Source: Streptomyces sp. NRRL WC-3605
GTDB taxonomy: Bacteria; Actinomycetota; Actinomycetes; Streptomycetales; Streptomycetaceae
Assembly: GCF_001509795.1 (NCBI RefSeq)
Contig: NZ_LLZN01000102.1
Span: 62,001 to 126,000 of the forward strand
Direction: 5' to 3'
Length of the DNA: 64,000 bases
The notes beneath the pieces are model-generated. The model had not been told where the DNA came from and did no database searches. It saw only the letters and a program-made list of their open reading frames with translations. The position numbers were made by a program, and so were the translations under genes. Shown here piece by piece: positions 58,532-64,000 of this stretch (position 1 is its first letter; every line of letters starts with the position of its first letter).

Positions 58532-58688
58532 CGATCCTCCTGTGCGCTCGTCTCGCGGGCCGGTCCGCGCTGCGCGGACCGGCCCGCCGTGCGTGTTCGC
58601 GGGGCGGGTACCCGGGTCTCGGCATGTGAAAGATCGTGCGGGCGGGCGATTCGGGGTGTGGTGCCGTCCAGCCGGGAACCCGGCGCCC

Positions 58689-60221
58689 ATGAACGCTGAG
58701 AGAGTGCCGCACGAGTCGTACTGGCTGCAGACCGCGCCGCCCGGCGATCCCGCTCCCCCGCCGGACGTCGACCTCGAGGTCGACGTCGCCGTGGTCGGCG
58801 GGGGCGTCGCTGGCCTCAGCACGGCCTGGGAGCTGGCCCGGCAGGGCCGCGAGGTGGCCGTCCTGGAGGCAGGGCGGCTCGCCGCCTCGGTCACCGGGCA
58901 CACCACGGCCAAGCTCACCGCCCTGCACACCCTGGTCTACGACCGGCTGCGCCGCACCCGCGGCCCGGAGGCCGCCCGGCTGTACGCGCGCTCGCAGTCC
59001 GAGGCGATCCGGCGCGTCGAGGAGTGCGCCCGGGAGCTGGGCGTCGACTGCGAGTGGGAGGAGGCCGCGGCCCACACGTACGCCGAGGACCCGCGGCACG
59101 TCGGGGAACTGCGCGCCGAGGCGGACGCGGCCCGCGAGGCGGGGCTGGACGCGGAGTTCGTCACGGAGACGGACCTGCCCTTCCCGGTGGCCGGAGCGGT
59201 CCGTGTGAACGGGCAGGCCCAGTTCCATCCGCGCAAGTACCTGCTGGCGCTCGCGGAGGACCTGCGGCGGCTCGGCGGCGCGGTGTACGAGAACACGCGG
59301 GTGACGGGGCTCACCGAGGGCGAGCCCTGTGTGCTGACCACGGAGGCGGGCGTGCGGGTGCGCGCCACGAAGGTCGTCGTCGCCACGCACTACCCCGTGT
59401 TCGACCGCGCGCTGCTCTTCGCCCGGCTGTCCTCGCGGCGGGAGCTGGTCGTGGCCGGCCCGATCCCCGAGAGGCGGGCACCGCGCCACATGTACATCAC
59501 GCCGGAGCGGTCCACGCGCTCGGTGCGCACGGCACCCCTCGGAGAGGGACGCCGGCTCCTGATCGTCACGGGTGAGCACTTCACCCCGGGCACCGCCGAC
59601 GCGGAGGAACGCTTCGAGCGGCTGGCCGCCTGGGCCGAGCGGCACTTCCCGGAGGTGACGCTCACGCACCGGTGGGCCACCCAGGACAACGACTCGACGG
59701 ACACCGTGCCGCTCGTCGGGCCGTTCCACGCCGGCAGCCGCCACACCTACGTGGCGACCGGCTTCGGCGGCTGGGGCATGAGCGGCGGCGTGATGGCGGG
59801 CCGGCTGCTCGCGGACCTCGTCGGCGGGCGCGAGGTCGCGTGGAGCGGACTGTACGACCCGCGCCGGCTGGGCCCGGTCGTTCGCGAGGGGGGCCGGTTC
59901 CTCACCCATCAGGCACAGGTCGCGCGGCACTTCGTCGGCGATCGGATCGCCCCGCTGGCCGGGTCCGGTCCGTCGCCGGACGACATCGCGCCCGGGGACG
60001 GGGCGGTGGTGCGGGCGGGCGCGGGGCTGTGCGCCGTCCACCGGGACGAGGAGGGGCGGCTGCACACGCTGTCGGCGCGCTGCACCCACCTCGGCTGCAT
60101 CGTGTCGTTCAACCGTGCCGAGCAGGCGTGGGAGTGCCCCTGCCACGGCTCCCGGTTCGCCCCGGACGGCGCGGTCGTGCAGGGACCGGCGGTGCGGCCG
60201 CTGCCCCGGCGCGATCTCTGA
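58689..60221 (+). CDS. FAD-dependent oxidoreductase with C-terminal Rieske domain
   Basis: Flavoprotein of 510 residues. The N-terminus EVDVAVVGGGVAGLSTAWELARQGREVAVLEAGRLAASVTGHTTAKLTALH is a DAO-type FAD fold, and TYVATGFGGWGMSGGVMAGRLLADL is its C-terminal FAD motif. The last 46 residues are a Rieske 2Fe-2S domain: C465-T-H467, Cys470, then C483-P-C485-H486 in CPCHGSRF. Such fusions transfer electrons between a flavin substrate site and a Rieske centre. ATG 58689 has a GGGA nearby. The substrate is unknown. It may be a redox partner of the CDGSH and haem-oxygenase-like proteins downstream. Confidence 0.92.
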   Translation: MNAERVPHESYWLQTAPPGDPAPPPDVDLEVDVAVVGGGVAGLSTAWELARQGREVAVLEAGRLAASVTGHTTAKLTALHTLVYDRLRRTRGPEAARLYARSQSEAIRRVEECARELGVDCEWEEAAAHTYAEDPRHVGELRAEADAAREAGLDAEFVTETDLPFPVAGAVRVNGQAQFHPRKYLLALAEDLRRLGGAVYENTRVTGLTEGEPCVLTTEAGVRVRATKVVVATHYPVFDRALLFARLSSRRELVVAGPIPERRAPRHMYITPERSTRSVRTAPLGEGRRLLIVTGEHFTPGTADAEERFERLAAWAERHFPEVTLTHRWATQDNDSTDTVPLVGPFHAGSRHTYVATGFGGWGMSGGVMAGRLLADLVGGREVAWSGLYDPRRLGPVVREGGRFLTHQAQVARHFVGDRIAPLAGSGPSPDDIAPGDGAVVRAGAGLCAVHRDEEGRLHTLSARCTHLGCIVSFNRAEQAWECPCHGSRFAPDGAVVQGPAVRPLPRRDL

Positions 60222-60317
60222 CCGGCGTTTCCCTGCCGCAGGTGGGGGGCACCCGGTCGGCACCTCAGAGGGAGCCCCGACCGGGCTCCTCCCGGACAAG
60301 GAAGAAGTTGAAGCGCC

Positions 60318-60494
60318 GTGACCGCGCGGACCGCGAAGAAGGACGTCCTGCACACGCCCCGGACCGGCTGGCTGGGATCCAGGCCCCCGGAGAAGCGGGC
60401 GATACGCACCTGCGTCGCCGCCGTGGAGGACAGGAGCACACAGCCCTCGGCCCGCGCCGGAACCGAGTGGAACATCGTCCGCGGCGAGGACTGA
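60318..60494 (+). CDS. Small basic ORF of 58 residues, hypothetical
   Basis: GTG 60318 starts an ORF of 58 codons with an AAGGAAG about ten bases upstream. The predicted protein (TARTAKKDVLHTPRTGWLGSR and TEWNIVRGED at the end) is basic and probably disordered. It lies in the gap between the FAD-Rieske gene and the next small ORF. The family is not recognised and the coding assignment rests on codon pattern and ribosome-binding site only. Confidence 0.45.
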   Translation: MTARTAKKDVLHTPRTGWLGSRPPEKRAIRTCVAAVEDRSTQPSARAGTEWNIVRGED

Positions 60495-60546
60495 CCCCCT
60501 CCCCGGCCGGTGGCCGATCCCCCCGTCTTCGATCCCCGGAGCGACT

Positions 60547-60717
60547 GTGAAAGCACTTGTCATCAACTGCACCCTGAAGGGGTCTCCCGAGCCCTCCCAC
60601 ACCGACTCGCCGGCCTCGGTGGTCGCGGACCGGCTCGTCGAGCAGGGCGTGGAGGTGTCCTTCCCGGAACGCGGGGACGTGATGCTGTCCGAGCGGTCGC
60701 CGCAGGCCGCGGGCTGA
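60547..60717 (+). pseudogene. Truncated remnant of an NAD(P)H-dependent FMN reductase (flavodoxin fold)
   Basis: From GTG 60547 the peptide KALVINCTLKGSPEPSHTDSP followed by VVADRLVEQGVEVSFPERGDV matches the N-terminus of flavodoxin-fold NADPH-dependent FMN reductases, where VINCTLK(x)SPE is the phosphate loop. The family is about 190-200 residues, but here a TGA ends it after 56. The beta-strand and P-loop are preserved; the remaining two-thirds are gone. It has CGGAG upstream, so it might still be expressed as a short peptide. Confidence 0.75.
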
Positions 60718-60728
60718 GGAGCGCGTCC

Positions 60729-61406
60729 ATGACCACTGAGGCTCTCGCTCCGCACCCTCCCCTGCGCTGCTGGGTCCTGCCGGGCGTGTACCGCCCGCAG
60801 TTCGACACGCGGCTGCTGACCCGTGCCCTGCACCGCGAAGGGGTCACCGCCGGTACCGACGTGCTGGACCTGGGCACGGGCAGCGGCATGCTGGCCGTCG
60901 AGGCGGCCCGGCTGGGCGGGCGCGTCACCGCCGTGGACATCTCCCGGCGGGCGCTGGCCGCCGCCTGGTGGAACGCCCGGCAGAACGGGCAGACGCTGCG
61001 GCTGCGCCGCGGCGACCTGATGACGGCGGTTCCGGGCCGGCGGTTCGACCTGGTCGTCTCCAACCCGCCGTACGTGCCCGCTCCGGGCGGCCGTCCCCCC
61101 AAGGGCGCGGCCCGCGCCTGGGACGCCGGGGCCGACGGCCGGCTGCTGATCGACCGGATCTGCGACCACGCGCCCGCGCTGCTGCGCCCCTCCGGCAGGC
61201 TCCTGATGGTGCATTCGCACCTGTGCGGCGTCGACGCCACGCTGGCCCGGCTGACGGCGGCGGGCCTGCGCGCCCGGGTCGTCGAGCGCGCCCAGCTGCC
61301 GTACGGCCGGGTGCTGCGCTCCCGGGTGGACTGGCTGCGCGAACGCGGGATGGCGGACGAGGACCTGACGGAGGAACTGGTGGTGATCCGTGGTGAACGC
61401 GTCTGA
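60729..61406 (+). CDS. HemK/PrmC-like class I methyltransferase
   Basis: Methyltransferase of 225 residues. DVLDLGTGSGMLAVEAARLGGRVTAVDISRRAL is SAM motif I (47-53). SNPPY (111-115) is the motif of N6-adenine and glutamine methyltransferases. Substrate may be a release factor, protein glutamine or small molecule. ATG 60729 follows GCGCGTCC with no strong site. Its stop overlaps the CDGSH gene by 17 bases. The three genes methyltransferase-CDGSH-haem-oxygenase-like appear to be translated as one unit. Confidence 0.88.
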   Translation: MTTEALAPHPPLRCWVLPGVYRPQFDTRLLTRALHREGVTAGTDVLDLGTGSGMLAVEAARLGGRVTAVDISRRALAAAWWNARQNGQTLRLRRGDLMTAVPGRRFDLVVSNPPYVPAPGGRPPKGAARAWDAGADGRLLIDRICDHAPALLRPSGRLLMVHSHLCGVDATLARLTAAGLRARVVERAQLPYGRVLRSRVDWLRERGMADEDLTEELVVIRGERV

Positions 61407-61617
61407 ACGGCCCCGCCGCATCCGGGTCCAGCGGGACGGCCCGATGCTGGTGGAGGGGCCTGTGGAGGTGGTCGGCGAGGACGGCGAGGTGACCGTCTGC
61501 GACCGGTTCAGCGTGGCCGTGTGCACCTGCCGCCGCAGCAAGATCTTCCCCTGGTGCGACACCAGTCACCGCAAGCGCGCGAAGCGGACGACGAAGGACG
61601 AGGACGGGACTGCATGA
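61390..61617 (+). CDS. CDGSH iron-sulfur domain protein
   Basis: Small protein of 75 residues. C45-T-C47-R-R-S-K-I-F-P-W-C56-D-T-S-H60 is the 2Fe-2S CDGSH signature (with CDTSH instead of CDGSH, usual in actinobacteria). Three Cys and one His bind the cluster. GTG 61390 or 61393 is the start, overlapping the preceding gene. The C-terminus is basic (RKRAKRTTKDEDGTA). It probably transfers electrons or clusters to the following diiron-type oxidase. Confidence 0.92.
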   Translation: MVNASERPRRIRVQRDGPMLVEGPVEVVGEDGEVTVCDRFSVAVCTCRRSKIFPWCDTSHRKRAKRTTKDEDGTA

Positions 61618-62648
61618 CCACGACGACCGCCCGGCGCCTCTCACGGCGCACGGTGCCCGCGCTGCCCGAGCCGCGCGGCCCGCTGTCCGCCGCCGTCATG
61701 GGGCTGCTGCGCGGTGAGCGGGACGTCGACGTCCCCTCGCCGGCCGCGTCGGAGCCGTACGGCGACGACCTTCAGCTCGCCCTGTACGTCCTGTACGAAC
61801 TGCACTACCAGGGCTTCGACGGCGTGCCCGACGAGCGGGAGTGGGACAGCGGACTGCTCGCCGTGCGCGGCGCGCTGGAGGACCGGTTCCTGGGCGCACT
61901 GCGCGCCGACGTGCCGGTCGGCGCCGGCGACAGCGCGTGGGCGGCGCTGGACGAGCTGCAGGTCGAGCCGGTGGACGGCACCGGGAGCGTCTCGCACTTC
62001 CTGCGGGACGAGGGCACCGTCGCCCAGCTGCGCGAGTACGCGGCGCTGCGCTCGTTGTACCACCTGAAGGAGGCCGACCCGCACGCCTGGGTCATCCCCC
62101 GCCTCTATGGGCGGGCCAAGGCGGCGATGGTCGCCGTGGAGTTCGACGAGTTCGGCGGGGGCCGTGCGGACGAGATCCACGCCCAGCTGTTCGCCGACCT
62201 GATGACGGACCTGGGGCTGGAGACGGCGTACGGGCACTATCTCGACGCGGCACCCGCGGAGATGCTGGCGACGGTCAACCTGATGTCCCTGTTCGGTCTG
62301 CACCGGGCGCTGCGGGCCGCCCTCGTGGGGCATTTCGCCTCGGTCGAGGTCACCTCGTCGCCGGGTTCGCGGCGGCTCGCCGAGGCGCTGCGGCGGGTGG
62401 GGGCGGGCGCGGCTGCCGTGCGGTTCTACGCCGAGCACGTCGAGGCGGACGCGGTGCACGAGCAGGTCGTGCGGCACGACGTCATCGGCGGGCTCCTGGA
62501 GGAGGAACCCGCTCTGGAGGCCGACGTGGTGTTCGGCATCCGCGCCACCGGGCATCTGGAGGACCGGCTGGCGGACCGGCTGCTCGCCGCGTGGCGGGAC
62601 GGCAGGTCGGCGCTGCGGTCCCCGGAGCGGGCCGGCACGGCCGCCTGA
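61614..62648 (+). CDS. Iron-containing redox enzyme, haem-oxygenase-like fold (HDO type)
   Basis: Helical protein of 344 residues. LYVLYELHYQGFDGV, VEFDEFGGGRADEIHAQLFADLM and FYAEHVEADAVHEQVVRHDVIGGLL are the Glu/His-rich helices of haem-oxygenase-like diiron oxidases. The helix pair with EFDEFGGG and HAQLF supplies likely metal ligands. Such enzymes oxidise amino-acid or fatty-acid derivatives. ATG 61614 overlaps the CDGSH stop by four bases, a conserved gene pair in actinobacteria, so the CDGSH protein is the probable electron donor. Confidence 0.88.
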   Translation: MTTTTARRLSRRTVPALPEPRGPLSAAVMGLLRGERDVDVPSPAASEPYGDDLQLALYVLYELHYQGFDGVPDEREWDSGLLAVRGALEDRFLGALRADVPVGAGDSAWAALDELQVEPVDGTGSVSHFLRDEGTVAQLREYAALRSLYHLKEADPHAWVIPRLYGRAKAAMVAVEFDEFGGGRADEIHAQLFADLMTDLGLETAYGHYLDAAPAEMLATVNLMSLFGLHRALRAALVGHFASVEVTSSPGSRRLAEALRRVGAGAAAVRFYAEHVEADAVHEQVVRHDVIGGLLEEEPALEADVVFGIRATGHLEDRLADRLLAAWRDGRSALRSPERAGTAA

Positions 62649-62693
62649 CCTACGGCGCCGCATCGGGGACGGGACTCGGGGAACCCGGTCCCC

Positions 62694-64000
62694 ATGGTCA
62701 TCAACCACGCCGAAGCCCCTGTCCTCGAGGCGCTCGCCGCCTATCAGAACGCCGACGAACTGGCCTTCACGCCCCCGGGTCACAAGAGGGCCCGCGGCGC
62801 GGACCCGCGGGCGCGTGCCGTGCTGGGCGACGCCGTGTTCTTCGGGGACGTCCTCGCCAACGGCGGTCTCGACGACCGGCTCGCGCGCAACCAGGTCCTG
62901 GTCCGAGCCGAGCAGTTGATGGCCGACGCCGTCCACGCGGACCACACGTTCTTCTCGACCTGCGGCAGCTCCCTGTCGGTGAAGGCCGCGATGCTGACCG
63001 TGGCCTGCCCCGGCCACAAGCTCCTCGTCGGCCGCGACGCCCACAAGTCGGTCGTCGCCGGGCTGATCCTTTCCGGCGTGGCGCCGGTGTGGGTGGAGCC
63101 CCGGTGGGACGCCGAGCGGAGCATCGCGCACCCGCCGTCGACGGAGGCGTACGAGAAGGCGTTCGAGGAGCATCCGGACGCGGACGGAGCCCTGGTCACC
63201 AGCCCGACCCCGTACGGGGCGGCCGCCGACCTCGCCGGGATCGCGGAGGTCTGCCACCGTCGCGGCAAGCCGCTGGTCGTGGACGAGGCGTGGGGCGCGC
63301 ACCTGCCCTTCCACACCGACCTGCCGGCCTGGGCGATGGACGCGGGCGCCGACATCTGCGTGACCAGCATCCACAAGATGGGCAGCGGCCTGGAACAGGG
63401 TTCGGTCTTCCACCTCCAGGGTGATCTGATCGACCCGGCGGAGCTGGCCTCCCGCGCCGACCTCCTGGACACGACCAGCCCCAACGTGCTGATCTACGCC
63501 GGGATCGACGCGTGGCGGCGGCAGATGGTGCAGCACGGCCACGACCTCATCGGCGGGGCGCTCAAGCTGGCCGCGCGCACCCGTGAGGCCATCGAGGCGA
63601 TCGACGGGATGCACGTCCACGACGAGGCGGACTTCTGCGGCCCCGGCCTGGCCTCCGGCTTCGACCCGCTGCCGGTGGTCATCGACATCAGCGCGCTCGG
63701 CACGACCGGCTACCGGGCGGCGGACTGGCTGCGCGAACACCACCACATCGACGGGCACCTGTTCGACCACCGGAGGATCAGCGCGCAGCTCACCCACGCC
63801 GACGACGAGCAGACCACGGACCGTCTGCTGACGGCGCTGCGCGACCTCGCCGGCCACGCCTCCGAGCTCCACGACGCCCCGCGGGTGGCGGTCCCCTCCC
63901 CCGCCGAGCTGCGGATGGAGCAGGCCGACCTGCCCCGGGACGCCTACTTCGCCCGGCACGAGAAGGTCGCCCCGCGGGACGCCGTCGGCCGGGTCGCCGC
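62694..64000 (+). CDS. Orn/Lys/Arg decarboxylase-type PLP enzyme, cut by window edge
   Basis: The coding frame is open from ATG 62694 to the end of the window (about 435 codons). Signature stretches of the fold-type I Orn/Lys/Arg decarboxylase family are LAFTPPGHKRARGADPRARAVLGDAVFFGDV, THIS region FFSTCGSSLSVKAAMLTVACPGHKLLVGRDAHKSV, VVDEAWGAHLPFH with Asp198, and TSIHKMGSGLEQGSVFHLQGDL with the PLP-binding Lys228. The C-terminal domain lies beyond the window. It should form polyamines (cadaverine, putrescine or agmatine). ATG 62694 has a GGGGA about nine to fourteen bases upstream. Confidence 0.9.
   Translation, partial: MVINHAEAPVLEALAAYQNADELAFTPPGHKRARGADPRARAVLGDAVFFGDVLANGGLDDRLARNQVLVRAEQLMADAVHADHTFFSTCGSSLSVKAAMLTVACPGHKLLVGRDAHKSVVAGLILSGVAPVWVEPRWDAERSIAHPPSTEAYEKAFEEHPDADGALVTSPTPYGAAADLAGIAEVCHRRGKPLVVDEAWGAHLPFHTDLPAWAMDAGADICVTSIHKMGSGLEQGSVFHLQGDLIDPAELASRADLLDTTSPNVLIYAGIDAWRRQMVQHGHDLIGGALKLAARTREAIEAIDGMHVHDEADFCGPGLASGFDPLPVVIDISALGTTGYRAADWLREHHHIDGHLFDHRRISAQLTHADDEQTTDRLLTALRDLAGHASELHDAPRVAVPSPAELRMEQADLPRDAYFARHEKVAPRDAVGRVA

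Noticed and set aside
55470..61562. A continuous open frame of about 2000 codons on the minus strand
   Set aside because: Only the 55470-57941 part looks like protein. The rest lies opposite well-defined plus-strand and minus-strand genes, a usual effect of high third-position GC.

Overview
This window looks like a piece of a Streptomyces chromosome. The evidence is very high GC with strong third-position GC bias, GTG and TTG starts, dense four-base start/stop overlaps, and families typical of streptomycetes (CGNR regulator, STAS-ANTAR-GAF protein, DUF6325/SHOCT pair, MpaB oxygenase, GH64 and GH15 enzymes, Ku with a lysine-rich SAP-like tail). There is no rRNA, CRISPR array, transposase, integrase or phage gene. 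Gene content is accessory and catabolic rather than core, as in a chromosome arm.

Layout, left half. 1-4053 is a minus-strand branched-chain amino acid/amide ABC transporter operon (LivF-G-H-M and lipoprotein; the last is cut by the window edge), followed by a PH-SHOCT protein and a PucR-type and a LuxR-type regulator (to 8050). 8259-9170 encodes a secreted hydrolase of the cutinase/PET-hydrolase type. 9449-13090 holds a RibD-like reductase, a DUF1206 membrane protein, a small acidic protein and a divergent WYL regulator/glyoxalase pair. 13203-18054 has a membrane protein and a convergent four-gene operon (SRPBCC, CrtI-like oxidoreductase, unknown, SDR). 18183-20807 carries an AlkD-like repair protein, an amidohydrolase and a TauE/SafE permease. 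20980-23663 is a divergent MMPL exporter/MarR pair with a perfect operator palindrome. 23665-27904 is an oxidoreductase operon (Asp-nucleophile hydrolase, FMN-binding protein, MOSC-ferredoxin reductase-2Fe2S fusion) facing a CGNR regulator.

Layout, right half. 27984-32277 holds a small secreted protein, an SDR, a GH64 beta-1,3-glucanase with a LacI-type operator, and a GlxA-like regulator divergent from an ABM monooxygenase. 32329-36292 is a GntR/unknown/GMC-oxidoreductase operon with a perfect palindromic operator. 36398-50580 holds a PAS-GAF-SpoIIE phosphatase, a PfkB kinase, an MpaB/pyrimidine-dimer-glycosylase/HVA1 operon, a DUF6325/SHOCT/ClC operon, an SDR, a GH15 trehalase-like enzyme, several membrane proteins and an amino-acid permease. 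50708-50780 encodes an atypical tRNA-Gly(UCC) with its own terminator. 50861-54555 has a lipase, a frameshifted Ku gene and a STAS-ANTAR-GAF protein. 54967-64000 is a redox/stress block: ferritin-like protein, molybdopterin oxidoreductase without an Fe-S motif, SRPBCC protein, FAD-Rieske oxidoreductase, small ORFs including a flavodoxin-fold remnant, a coupled methyltransferase-CDGSH-haem-oxygenase-like trio, and an Orn/Lys/Arg decarboxylase cut by the edge.

The most distinctive signals are: the unusual tRNA-Gly; an interspersed palindrome that supplies the TAG stop codon of two unrelated genes; two intergenic relics that copy the 3' end of the gene just upstream; the single-base deletion in ku; and the PET-hydrolase-like cutinase. 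No single new defence or biosynthetic system could be demonstrated.
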